From contig LSKJ01000140.1 in the NCBI GenBank assembly GCA_001557035.1, positions 1 to 20,174 on the forward strand: a stretch of DNA of 20,174 bases, in the 5' to 3' direction. Numbering within the stretch: position 1 is the first letter of the stretch; each line of letters starts with the position of its first letter. The stretch comes from Rhodospirillaceae bacterium CCH5-H10 (GTDB taxonomy: Bacteria > Pseudomonadota > Alphaproteobacteria > Reyranellales > Reyranellaceae). Of this stretch, positions 8,618 through 16,425 are shown piece by piece. The notes below the pieces were generated by a model. The model was not told where the DNA came from. It was given only the letters and a program-made list of their open reading frames with translations, and searched no databases. Position numbers and translations under genes: made by a program.

Positions 8618-9331
8618 CTACCGAATGCCCATATGCGGCGCGATGAGTTCATTGGCGATTTTCTTCTGCTTGTCGTCGAGTGCCGCATAGAGCTTCGCGT
8701 AGGCGGGCTTCAACGCCTTCACGCTTTCCAGGCGCACCGTGAGCCAGCGCTCTTGATCGTCCAGTCGGTCGGCGGTGGTTGTCGTGGTCCGCTGCGGCTG
8801 GCCTTTTTGGGCGTCTTCGACGCGCTTTGCATTCGTTCGCATAACGGTCGCAAACTCGGTCCATGCCGGCATCTGCGGTTCGGTGATCTTCAGCTCAGCA
8901 TGAAGGTAGGCGATGCGACCGTCGATGTGGTCCGTGGGCAGATCCATCATGCGGGTTTGCATCATCATCTGCATCATCTGGGGGCCCATCATGGCTCCGG
9001 GTCCCATTGGCCCAGCCACTTGACTCTGCACGCCAGGACCTTGCATCGCTCCGCACTGTCCGCCAGAGCAATCACCAGGTGTCTGCATGTTCTGCATGCC
9101 CGAGCCACCCATGTTATGGCCTTCCATGCCCATGCTCTTTCCCTGGCTCTGCATGCCCTGGCCTTGCCCGCCTTGGCCCTTCATACCTTTCATACCCTTA
9201 TCGTCGTCCATCATCTGCGCAACGACGATCTTTGTCGGATCGAGGGTCTGCGAAGAACCGATCGCCGGGGCAAGTACGATGGTCGCCATCGTCGCTAGGC
9301 TTGCAGCAGACAAGAAGTTCATACGTGTCAT
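8618..9331 (-). CDS. Met-rich periplasmic Spy/CpxP-like (LTxxQ family) protein
   Basis: The product has 237 residues with an N-terminal signal peptide (about residues 1-27). A Met/Gly/Gln-rich low-complexity part follows: 21 methionines lie between residues 40 and 129, for example GMKGMKGQGG and MMGPQMMQMMM. The C-terminal helical part carries two LTxxQ-like motifs, LKITEPQ (147-153) and ALDDKQKKIAN (217-226), as in Spy/CpxP periplasmic chaperones and metal-stress proteins. Two cysteines (CSGGQC, 88-93) sit in the Met-rich part. AGGA lies six bases before ATG 9331. The gene is divergent from the flavoprotein at 10042, and palindrome 9593-9608 is about 260 bases upstream. Methionine clusters suggest Cu(I)/Ag binding, which is inference. 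Confidence 0.87.
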   Translation of the reverse strand: MTRMNFLSAASLATMATIVLAPAIGSSQTLDPTKIVVAQMMDDDKGMKGMKGQGGQGQGMQSQGKSMGMEGHNMGGSGMQNMQTPGDCSGGQCGAMQGPGVQSQVAGPMGPGAMMGPQMMQMMMQTRMMDLPTDHIDGRIAYLHAELKITEPQMPAWTEFATVMRTNAKRVEDAQKGQPQRTTTTTADRLDDQERWLTVRLESVKALKPAYAKLYAALDDKQKKIANELIAPHMGIR

Positions 9332-9592
9332 GGGAGTTCCTTTCTTCTGAAAGCCAGTTTGTCAGCTACGTGGTTGCCTGCTCTTTCGCAGCGGCGCGGA
9401 GCGCGGGGCAGTCGGGCGTCCTCTAAGTTGAGGCAATGCCGTTCGTGGCCAGTGACGTAGCAATATGCGTTTGAGCGGTTCCGGGCGGTCGGCGTGCTTT
9501 CACGTCAATCCCCCTCTAGAGCCAGCCTTCTGGCCGTGCCGTGCCTCGTTGCGATGCATTTGAAAGTATTCGGCCAACGAGGCTGATCACGC

Positions 9593-9608
9593 TGTCCCAT
9601 TTGGGACA
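9593..9608. promoter_or_regulatory. Perfect 16-base palindromic operator-like site 1
   Basis: TGTCCCATTTGGGACA has seven-base arms and a two-base centre. It fits TGTCC-N6-GGACA exactly. It lies 262 bases upstream of the Spy-like start and about 430 upstream of the flavoprotein start. It belongs to the same motif as sites at 9827, 13489 and 16737. Confidence 0.6.
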
Positions 9609-9826
9609 CGTGCGCGAATTCTGCCGCGGGCTCGTACAGGGACATGCGCCAAAGCAATAGGCCGCCCGTTTCTGCGCCGGACATCTCAGGGCCGAGGCTA
9701 TTGCGGTGGGAGTGAACTCGCCAAGCTTGATGCCCTATGCGATCGCGACAGTCCCAGATCGGGCAGATCGAGGGAGCGCCATCGAGGGCCCGGCAGGCGG
9801 CAGATCACGCTAGAAATCTGCATATG

Positions 9827-9842
9827 TGTCTCAAATTGGACA
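9827..9842. promoter_or_regulatory. Palindromic operator-like site 2
   Basis: TGTCTCAAATTGGACA differs from TGTCC-N6-GGACA at one position and shares CAAATTGGACA with site 3. It lies 200 bases upstream of the GTG start of the flavin/Fe-S protein. Confidence 0.55.
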
Positions 9843-10041
9843 GCGCAATTCGCCTCGTTGACCAATAGACACAGTACCGATGCGGAGAAGGTCGGGCAGC
9901 GGGCAAGGATGCTTGTAACCATGCGGGGCAGGGTTGTTCACCCTGAAGTTGACGTCGCTCGTCAATCTGTCGAAGGGGCAACGCGTGCAGAGCGTCCAGC
10001 AAAGGTGTGTCAAGAACATCGAGTAATATTGGGAAGCAGCG

Positions 10042-11994
10042 GTGAAGAGTGAATATCCGCCGGGCCGCAATAAGGCGATGCGCCGTGGCTTGATGCTTCT
10101 GGCGGTAGCCGTTTTTGGAGGTGCAGTTCCCGCTGCTGCACAGCCCGCAGATTCCCATTCCGAGCATCATCCTGGTCAGACGCCGTCCGCTCCGTCCGCC
10201 AGCCAACCGGCACCATCATCCGCCGGCGGCATGGAGATGATGGGCTCGATGATGGGCGGCCCACCCAAAAAGCAGCTCTATCCCCAGCTGATGGAGTTGC
10301 CGGTCATGACCCCGCAAGCCCGTCTCAAGATAGAGACGGACGCGCGAGTCCGAATTGTCACCGGCAACGCGGCACTCGTACAGGGGCAGGACGACTACCA
10401 CCGCGCTGCGATGAATAATGACGCGGCCGCAATGTCAGCCGCCTTATCTCGCCAGCGTGCTGCTTTGGCAGAGATCGAGAGCGGCACATCAGCGTTGCGC
10501 GCGCTGGCGGAGGGGAGTCCGCCCCGCGAGATTGCCTTGAACTGGTTCCGTGACCAGATGAATCTCGCTCGGCCGACCTCGCCAGTACAAGAAGAGGTTG
10601 GACCGCTCAACCTGTCTTGGTTCCACATCGTCTCCATGACGGTGGTGCTGCTGTTCGCGCTGACGATGCTTGTCGTCGGTGTTGGGCGTCGACATCGCTC
10701 GCTTGCCTTGGTCAATCGGTTGACCCGCCCGGCCGGCCCCCAACCAGCGCAGGATCGTGCGCCCGGACCGATCTCTGCCTCCCCTACGCCCACGACTCCA
10801 GCGGTATCCCCTCCACCATCGCCGTCGACAAAGGTCCAGCAGTCAGCTCCGCTACCATCGCCTCCAACGTCCATATCGACATGGTCCGGAACGCTGCGCG
10901 TCGCCAGCGTTGTTCGTGAGACACCTCTCGTAAAGACCTTCCGGCTGGTGGAGCCAGGAGGTGGCGCTATCCCGTTCTCCTATGCCCCCGGGCAGTTTTT
11001 GACTTTCTCAGCGCAGATCGACGGCAGACTGGTGCGCCGGTCCTACACGATCGCCTCGCCACCAACACGGACCTCGTACGTGGAGGTCACCGTCAAGCGC
11101 GAGGAGGAGGGGGCGTACTCACGCTTCCTGCACGACAGCGTCGTGCCTGGCCGCGTGCTGCAGGTTCGTGGCCCCTCGGGTGTGTTCACCTTCGATGGGG
11201 GAAACGCCGAAAGTATCGTCCTGATCGCCGGCGGCGTCGGCATCACGCCCATGATGTGCGTGATCCGCTATCTGACGGACATGAGCTGGCCAGGCGAGAT
11301 CTTCCTGATCCTTGCTGCACGGAACACCGACGAACTGATCTTCCGTGAAGAGCTTGAGTACCTGCAGCGCCGTCATCCCAAGCTCCATGTTGTGGCGTCG
11401 GTCGGCGCGAGGTCGGAAGGATCAGCATGGATGGGCTTGGAAGGCCAGATAACGAAGGACGCACTCGCCCATGCGGTACCTTCACTAGAAAGTCGGCGCG
11501 TGCACCTGTGCGGTCCGCCGCCCATGATGGAGGCTATACGGCGCATCCTGAGCGAATTGGGTGTGCCAGCCAACCAGGTCAAGACTGAAGCTTTTGGTCC
11601 GGCCACCGGGGCCGTGCCGCCGCCGCGTCCTCTGCCGCCCCCACCGCCACCTTTGACGGTGACGGAGCTTGTCGAGCGGGTCGAGGCTGCCACGCTTCCG
11701 TTGATGGAACCCCCACCGGTGGCGGGCCCGGCGACGGCGACCATCTCCTTCGACCGGTCTCACAAATCAGCGCCTCTCCCGCCCGACAAGACGGTTCTTG
11801 AGGTGGCGGAGTCGATCGGCGTGCCCATCGACTACTCCTGCCGCGTAGGGACCTGTGGCCTCTGCAAGACCAAGTTGCTGGCTGGTCAGGTTACTATGGA
11901 GGTTCAGGACGCGCTGACGGACGACGATAAGGCGTCCGGGATAATACTCGCCTGCCAGGCCCATTCTCTGGGCGACATCACGGTCGACGCCTGA
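10042..11994 (+). CDS. Transmembrane NAD(P)H-flavin/[2Fe-2S] oxidoreductase with periplasmic N-terminal domain
   Basis: A 650-residue multidomain protein. There is a signal-like segment (about 13-33) and a His/Met-rich stretch (HSEHHPG, GGMEMMGSMMGG). A helical, probably periplasmic domain follows (about 75-185), then a membrane helix (191-214) followed by GRRHR. The C-terminal part should be cytoplasmic: FAD domain with RRSYTIASPP (332-341), NAD(P) domain with AGGVGITPMM (396-405) and CGPPPMM (490-496), a proline linker (526-537), and a plant-type [2Fe-2S] domain with cysteines 600, 605, 608 and 638. It probably moves electrons from NAD(P)H through FAD and Fe-S to the cytochrome b-like neighbour. 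GTG 10042 is used because GGAAG precedes it; ATG 10078 is an alternative with a poor ribosome site. The exact substrate is unknown. Confidence 0.92.
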   Translation: MKSEYPPGRNKAMRRGLMLLAVAVFGGAVPAAAQPADSHSEHHPGQTPSAPSASQPAPSSAGGMEMMGSMMGGPPKKQLYPQLMELPVMTPQARLKIETDARVRIVTGNAALVQGQDDYHRAAMNNDAAAMSAALSRQRAALAEIESGTSALRALAEGSPPREIALNWFRDQMNLARPTSPVQEEVGPLNLSWFHIVSMTVVLLFALTMLVVGVGRRHRSLALVNRLTRPAGPQPAQDRAPGPISASPTPTTPAVSPPPSPSTKVQQSAPLPSPPTSISTWSGTLRVASVVRETPLVKTFRLVEPGGGAIPFSYAPGQFLTFSAQIDGRLVRRSYTIASPPTRTSYVEVTVKREEEGAYSRFLHDSVVPGRVLQVRGPSGVFTFDGGNAESIVLIAGGVGITPMMCVIRYLTDMSWPGEIFLILAARNTDELIFREELEYLQRRHPKLHVVASVGARSEGSAWMGLEGQITKDALAHAVPSLESRRVHLCGPPPMMEAIRRILSELGVPANQVKTEAFGPATGAVPPPRPLPPPPPPLTVTELVERVEAATLPLMEPPPVAGPATATISFDRSHKSAPLPPDKTVLEVAESIGVPIDYSCRVGTCGLCKTKLLAGQVTMEVQDALTDDDKASGIILACQAHSLGDITVDA

Positions 11995-11995
11995 C

Positions 11996-12676
11996 ATGGG
12001 CGACAAAGAGCGACTTGTCGCCCTGGCGCTCGGAACACTGCTGCTCTTCCTTGCGCCTGGCTATCTCTTGCACGTTTCGCCGCGCTTTGCGGGCAGCCTG
12101 GCCGGCGGAGTACTGGGGATCATGGCAGCAACTTTCATGCTGCTGGCGCTCGTCTACCCCGCCGTCAAGTACATCGGCTGGCTGAAAGTTCGCGTGACGC
12201 GGCATGTTTCGCTGGGGCGCCTTCTTAGCTTCCACATCTACGGCGGGCTTCTAGCCTCCCTGATTGCCATCCTGCATTCGGGGCACAAATATCAAAGCGG
12301 CCTGGGCATCGCGCTGATTGCGGATATTGTGATTGTGATCGGGACGGGCTTTATCGGCCGTTACTATCTTGCACATCTCGGCACGGAAGTACGCCGGCAG
12401 CAGGCGCTCCTCGGGACGTTACGCACGGCCTATGATCGCATCGCGCTTCGCCTCGGCCGCCAAGCCACTGTCGGCGCAGCTACACCGGATGTCCCTATCC
12501 TGACACTCGTCGATGCGATTGCAGACATCGAATACTCGCTCGGGATGCGCGACACCGCCAAACGTATCGCCGGTCGATGGATTGTCGTCCACATCGTCGC
12601 GTCGACTCTAATGTACGGGCTCCTGTTGCTGCATATTGGCGGGGGAATCTATTATGGGCTGCGGTGGCTTCCATGA
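11996..12676 (+). CDS. Di-heme cytochrome b-like membrane protein
   Basis: An integral membrane protein of 226 residues with about five hydrophobic helices (near 8-25, 33-58, 77-96, 103-125 and 196-218). One helix has His80 and His94, and the last has His199 and His213. Two His pairs, each 14 apart and on separate helices, are the usual pattern for two b hemes stacked across the membrane, as in cytochrome b561 and ferric-reductase-like domains. Extra histidines (His97) lie at the membrane edge. The start is one base after the flavoprotein stop, and the stop overlaps the next start (ATGA). It most likely passes electrons from the flavin/Fe-S protein to the c-type cytochrome. No named family was matched with certainty. 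Confidence 0.85.
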   Translation: MGDKERLVALALGTLLLFLAPGYLLHVSPRFAGSLAGGVLGIMAATFMLLALVYPAVKYIGWLKVRVTRHVSLGRLLSFHIYGGLLASLIAILHSGHKYQSGLGIALIADIVIVIGTGFIGRYYLAHLGTEVRRQQALLGTLRTAYDRIALRLGRQATVGAATPDVPILTLVDAIADIEYSLGMRDTAKRIAGRWIVVHIVASTLMYGLLLLHIGGGIYYGLRWLP

Positions 12677-13413
12677 AATGGAAGGCGCTTATTTACCTGT
12701 TGCTTGTAACGGCGACAGTCGCCAGCTCTATCATAGCTGTCGGTACCGTCTATCGTAAGGGATCGGCAAGCTTGCCTCACTGGGCGACACTGGTGAGGCC
12801 GGGCGCCCTTTCAACCAAGCATGCCTTTCTCTCCAATCAGTGCGAGGCGTGCCATACGCCGGTCAAGGGCGCGGAAGCCGCAGCCTGCATCTCATGTCAT
12901 GCGGCCGATGCCACGACGCTCGCCCGCGAATCGACGGCCTTTCACGCGACCATTCAGACCTGTGCGACATGCCACGTCGAGCATTTGGGTGAAGTCCGTC
13001 CGACCCGCATGGACCACGATGCTCTGATCGCAATTGGGCGCTCGAGGCTTGTGAACCAACCGTCTCCCTGGTTTGCGCAACTGTTGGGTCACGCGTCCAC
13101 TGACCTGGGCACGCTCGATTGCTTCGCCTGCCACAGCAACCGCAGTCCGCACCGCGACCTGTTCGGTAAGGAGTGCGATGCCTGCCATTCGACGGTGACG
13201 TGGAATGTGGCCGGCTTCAAACACCCGTCGCCCAGTTCGACCGAGTGCGCGCAGTGCCATCAAGCGCCGCCCAGTCATTATATGGGTCACTTCGAGATGG
13301 TCTCGAAGAAGGTGGCGGGCCAAGAGCATGCCCGGGTCGAGCAATGCTATCTCTGTCATCAAACTGATGCTTGGAACGACATTAGGGGGATGGGCTGGTA
13401 TAAACATCACTAA
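12673..13413 (+). CDS. Membrane-anchored seven-heme c-type cytochrome
   Basis: The 246-residue product has an N-terminal membrane anchor (KALIYLLLVTATVASSIIAV), so the rest lies in the periplasm. Seven CxxCH heme-binding motifs are present: CEACH (57), CISCH (72), CATCH (97), CFACH (150), CDACH (168), CAQCH (192) and CYLCH (225). At least a dozen further histidines are available as second axial ligands, as in cytochrome c3/NapC-like electron carriers. ATG 12673 is chosen because it overlaps the upstream TGA and begins the anchor; the frame is open further upstream but only antisense-like residues appear there. It is the likely periplasmic outlet of the three-gene chain. The final acceptor is not encoded here. 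Confidence 0.93.
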   Translation: MKWKALIYLLLVTATVASSIIAVGTVYRKGSASLPHWATLVRPGALSTKHAFLSNQCEACHTPVKGAEAAACISCHAADATTLARESTAFHATIQTCATCHVEHLGEVRPTRMDHDALIAIGRSRLVNQPSPWFAQLLGHASTDLGTLDCFACHSNRSPHRDLFGKECDACHSTVTWNVAGFKHPSPSSTECAQCHQAPPSHYMGHFEMVSKKVAGQEHARVEQCYLCHQTDAWNDIRGMGWYKHH

Positions 13414-13791
13414 GGGAGTGGACATACCGAAGAGAGAAGAGGGCTCGACGCTTTCGCATTATTGCGCTCAAGCGAATACCTCTGGCGATGTCCCAAATTG
13501 GACATCAGCGAGGGGTGAACTACCAGTAAGGTCCCTGCCTCATGGCTCTGGCCGTACTTCGTTGGTGGTATCGGAATCTTGGTCCGCTGTTTAACAGTCA
13601 CGGGCTCCTGCATCCTCACACCCCCCGCCTTGCGGCTCATCTGCCATGGTCAATGGCAAGACGCCCAGTCATTCGCGGATCTACAGCGCGCGTCAGTGCA
13701 CGCGTTCCCCAGAAGGGGCCACGCTCGAAGTGCCCAATGACTTCTGGCGGCGCTGTCTCGCCTCGATCAACACAGAGGGGCCGACGGACAG
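13414..13791 (+). other. 378-base gap with palindrome site 3 and no recognised gene
   Basis: The gap separates the heptaheme cytochrome from the DUF2933 gene. It contains the palindrome at 13489-13504. A short frame beginning at ATG 13646 (MVNGKTPSHSRIYSARQCTR) reads into the DUF2933 gene in another frame. It has no ribosome-binding site and no recognised family, so it is not called. Confidence 0.5.
13489..13504. promoter_or_regulatory. Palindromic operator-like site 3
   Basis: TGTCCCAAATTGGACA fits TGTCC-N6-GGACA exactly. It lies 76 bases after the cytochrome stop and about 290 before the DUF2933 start, so it could serve the membrane-protein trio downstream. Confidence 0.6.
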
Positions 13792-14034
13792 ATGGATCGT
13801 ACAAATAAACCAGCTCGGTGGCGTCAACCGTTCTCCTGGGTGCTGATCGGCTTCCTCGCTGCAGGCGGCTTTCTCCTGTTTACCGAACATCGAGCGCACG
13901 TTCTAGGTGTTCTGCCCTTCCTCCTTCTCTTGCTCTGTCCTGTGATGCCTCTCTTCATGCATCATGGGCACGGCGGTCACGGCGGGCAGCGACGCAACGC
14001 TGATGATCGGCTTAACGAAACCCATCACGACTGA
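13792..14034 (+). CDS. DUF2933-type small membrane protein
   Basis: The 80-residue protein has two hydrophobic helices (WVLIGFLAAGGFLLF and VLGVLPFLLLLLCPVMPLF) linked by TEHRAHVLG, then a His/Gly tail (MHHGHGGHGG). This layout is the signature of DUF2933 proteins, which often sit beside copper or heavy-metal genes. The tail may bind metal. The ribosome site is weak (CGGA close to the ATG). The stop TGA overlaps the next ATG as TGATG, so it is coupled to the methyltransferase-like gene. The biochemical function of the family is not established. Confidence 0.85.
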   Translation: MDRTNKPARWRQPFSWVLIGFLAAGGFLLFTEHRAHVLGVLPFLLLLLCPVMPLFMHHGHGGHGGQRRNADDRLNETHHD

Positions 14035-14726
14035 TGACGAAGGCGATCTTGCAAGATCACTCTCCTGCCTATGGGTTCTGGTCTCTGGTCATCGTCAACT
14101 CGGTGATCTTCATCGGATTCGCCTTCACCTTTTTCAAGCCGCATACAGGGCGAGACTGGCGTTCCTTTGGCGCCTTCAGTGCCTTCTTGGTCGCCCTGTT
14201 CGCCGAAATGTATGGCTTTCCGCTGACGATCTACGTCTTGTCAGGTTGGCTGCAGAGTCGCTTCCCTAATGTTGACTGGTTCTCCCACGACTCCGGTCAT
14301 CTCCTCGAGATGATATTTGGCTGGCAGGCAAATCCACACGCCGGCCCGTTCCACGTTTTGAGCTTCCTCTTCATCGGCGCGGGCTTCTTGCTGATATCGG
14401 TAGGCTGGAAGGCACTCTATCAGGGCCAACGACAGCACCAGCTGGTCACGACTGGCGTTTATGGCTACATGCGTCATCCCCAATACGTCGGCTTCATCCT
14501 TGTGATGTTCGGCTTCCTGCTTCAGTGGCCGACCTTGTTGACCCTGACGATGTTCCCCGTGCTCGTCTTCATGTATGTGCGCTTGGCTCGCGTCGAGGAG
14601 CGGGATGCCGCCGCTGAATTCGGCATTCTGTATGAACGCTATCGACACGACGTTCCTGGCTTTGTCCCGCGGTTATCGAGACTCTTTTTCGTACCTTCTC
14701 GCCGGACTGCGAACGATGAAGAATGA
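14034..14726 (+). CDS. Isoprenylcysteine carboxyl methyltransferase-like membrane protein
   Basis: The 230-residue membrane protein has several helices, and its C-terminal part matches the ICMT/PEMT-type methyltransferase fold. It contains TTGVYGYMRHPQYVGFILVM, then VEERDAAAEFGILYERYRHD and VPGFVP. The R-H-P-Q-Y and E-E-R-x(5)-F-x(3)-Y-x-x-Y motifs form the S-adenosylmethionine site in this family. An N-terminal extension of about 100 residues (with HDSGHLLEMIFGWQ) precedes it. Such proteins often follow DUF2933 genes in copper-resistance loci, and here they are coupled. The substrate in bacteria is unknown; a lipid or small membrane molecule is possible. Confidence 0.85.
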   Translation: MTKAILQDHSPAYGFWSLVIVNSVIFIGFAFTFFKPHTGRDWRSFGAFSAFLVALFAEMYGFPLTIYVLSGWLQSRFPNVDWFSHDSGHLLEMIFGWQANPHAGPFHVLSFLFIGAGFLLISVGWKALYQGQRQHQLVTTGVYGYMRHPQYVGFILVMFGFLLQWPTLLTLTMFPVLVFMYVRLARVEERDAAAEFGILYERYRHDVPGFVPRLSRLFFVPSRRTANDEE

Positions 14727-15096
14727 GCGACACTCGGGACATCCTGGCAGGAAAAGCATCAGCAGCGCGATATGCCTCGGAGTCTTGGTCATTGCGACTA
14801 TCGCCCTGCCTGGTATTGCACGGGCCACTGACACATGCCGTAAGGCGCTTGATGACTTGGTAACAGAGTGGCGATCCATCGCCGTGCCAGGCAAGCCCGA
14901 GCCGCCCGATCACGTCCATACAGCGCTCGAGGTCTGGTATATGCGCGGCCAACTACGGCTGGCGCTCCGCTTGTGCGAGGAGGACAAAGACCATGAAGCC
15001 ATGCTGCGAATGGATCTCGTAAGAGCTTGGCTCAGGCTTCCGGAAGTGCGCCATCCGGCCGATCACCGCTATCGCTATGACGACGATGGTCGCTGA
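14716..15096 (+). CDS. Small secreted protein of unknown function
   Basis: The 126-residue product starts at ATG 14716, overlapping the methyltransferase-like gene by 11 bases. Upstream in-frame starts are ignored because they lie deep in that gene. It has a long n-region, a hydrophobic core (AICLGVLVIATIALPGIARA) and a likely signal-peptidase site before TDTCRKAL. The mature part is helical, with two cysteines (TDTCRKA and LRLCEED) and a His/Asp/Arg tail (RHPADHRYRYDDDGR). No family was recognised. Overlap with the preceding gene suggests coexpression with DUF2933 and the methyltransferase-like protein. Confidence 0.7.
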   Translation: MKNERHSGHPGRKSISSAICLGVLVIATIALPGIARATDTCRKALDDLVTEWRSIAVPGKPEPPDHVHTALEVWYMRGQLRLALRLCEEDKDHEAMLRMDLVRAWLRLPEVRHPADHRYRYDDDGR

Positions 15097-15248
15097 GTCG
15101 GATTCGCAGGTTCGCCGCTTGTCGGGTGCCTGACGATCGCCGGAGGGAGGGGAGGCGCTCGCCAACTGAAGCCGATATCCCTTTATCGACAACCATTGAT
15201 TTTACCTGAAGCCGGGCGAGGTCGCGTGCAGCACATGCTCCGCGCTCC

Positions 15249-16176
15249 ATGGGTCTTAGAGGGCAAGATGACATGCGTCGCATGAGCCATTCCACCTCAA
15301 CGTTGGACAGGTTTGGCCTTACCATCGTTGCAGCATTGGATGCCCTCTGCTATCCGCTCATTTTGGTCGGTGCGAGCAGTGCTCCGCATTTGACTTTCGC
15401 CGCCCTAAGAGCATTGGTTGCTGGCGTAGTATTGGCTGGAGTTGCGATCCGCTTTGGTCGCCCGATACCTCGTGAACCGCGTACGTGGGCATATCTCGCG
15501 CTCATCGGCGTCGGAACGATAAGCTTTGGCTATCTGGGAATGTTCAGAGGTTCCGAGTTTGTTTCGCCTGGTATGGCGACCACGATTACTCACGTGCAGC
15601 CGTTCATTGCCGCTCTATTGGCATATCCGCTCCTGGCGGAGAGGCCGACTTCCCTTCAGGTCATCGGTCTGATGCTCGGTTTTGGGGGCGTTCTCGTTAT
15701 TGCCATCCCACCTTGGGTGGGCGGTCGCTCCAGCGACTTCTCTCTAGGCTTTTCGTACCTCGTGATTGCAGCCACAGGTGTCGCAACTAGCAATGTCCTC
15801 ACTCGCAAAGTCGCTGGCAACGTTGATCCGATCGTGGCTACGTCTGCACAGTGTCTTCGGCTTCATGCCGTTGAGTGTTGCCGCTGTTGTTGTCGAAGAC
15901 CCGCTGGCCGTTGTGTGGTCCTACAGTTTTATTGGAAGCCTGCTCGGTCTTGCCTTGGTTGGCACAGCCCTGGCTCGGTGCCTATGGCTCGTACTCCTGA
16001 GCCGCGTCCCGCTGCATGAAGGCAATGCCTTCACTTTCTTGACGCCGTTCATCGCACTGGGCTACGGCGCACTGTTCTTCGGAGAGGATATTGAAACCTC
16101 TACCTTCTTGGGCCTGCTCGTAGCAGCCTTCGGTATCTTGCTCGTGGAATCAGACAGCGAACGCCAAAGGAAGTAA
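15249..16176 (+). pseudogene. EamA/DMT-family transporter, split by a frameshift
   Basis: The first frame gives an N-terminal EamA repeat: LTIVAALDALCYPLILVGAS, LTFAALRALVAGVVLAGVAI, AYLALIGVGTISFGYLGMFR and HVQPFIAALLAYPLLAERPT. Near base 15858 it changes to another frame, which continues VFGFMPLSVAAVVVEDPLAV and ends LGYGALFFGEDIETSTFLGL with LLVAAFGILLVESD. Together they make a ten-helix drug/metabolite exporter of normal length. The junction CAGTGTCTTC would be in frame if it were CAGTGTGTCTTC, so loss of one TG unit is a simple explanation. Start options are ATG 15249, 15273 and 15282; the last fits the family start best. The substrate is unknown. It could be a true pseudogene or a sequence error. 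Confidence 0.85.
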
Positions 16177-16425
16177 CGGACTTAGCGGCCGACACGATTG
16201 GTGAGTCGTCAAGGCTACAAGGAGCGGCACAAGAAGAAGGGCGCGGCCTCGGCTGGGGCTAAGCAATTGCGCCAGGAAGACAAACGCCTTACCGGTCCAC
16301 CAGCGATGCTTGTCTCTCTCCTCGTAGAGCCTGTTTGGCGCTTCATTTGCCCGCGGGCGCGCCTCTGTCCCTCGCCTTATCGGAGCGGAAGTGTTGCGGC
16401 AGTTCCGTAAGGAGGGGGCCCCGGC
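16177..16425 (+). other. 249-base gap, no supported gene
   Basis: A 70-codon frame from TTG 16198 begins with a basic stretch (SRQGYKERHKKKGAASAGAK). It has no family match and no ribosome-binding site, so it is not called. A six-base-pair hairpin (GCCTAC-TGA-GTAGGC, 16424-16438) overlaps the end of the minus-strand gene next to it and could help end transcription. Confidence 0.4.

Larger units (their letters stand above)
9332..10041. promoter_or_regulatory. 710-base divergent intergenic region with two palindromes
   Basis: This gap lies between the minus-strand Spy-like gene and the plus-strand redox genes. No convincing coding frame was found. It holds the palindromes at 9593-9608 and 9827-9842, described separately. 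No clear -35/-10 pair and no convincing sigma-54 (-24/-12) promoter was found by eye on either strand. Confidence 0.6.

Noticed and set aside
8549..9298. 249-codon plus-strand frame rich in His/Leu/Ala
   Set aside because: It is the antisense shadow of the Met-rich Spy-like gene; its repetitive composition mirrors the Met-rich codons on the other strand, and it has no family match.
9843..10041. GG-N10-GC arrangements such as AAGGGGCAACGCGTGCAG, considered as sigma-54 promoters
   Set aside because: Only the GG and GC fit; the TGGCAC and TTGC parts are absent. Similar near-misses near 9440 and 16715 have wrong spacing.
13646..13846. 66-codon frame MVNGKTPSHS...
   Set aside because: It overlaps the DUF2933 gene in another frame, lacks a ribosome-binding site and is not recognised.
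16198..16410. 70-codon frame with a basic N terminus
   Set aside because: TTG start with no ribosome-binding site, no family match, and the second half looks random.
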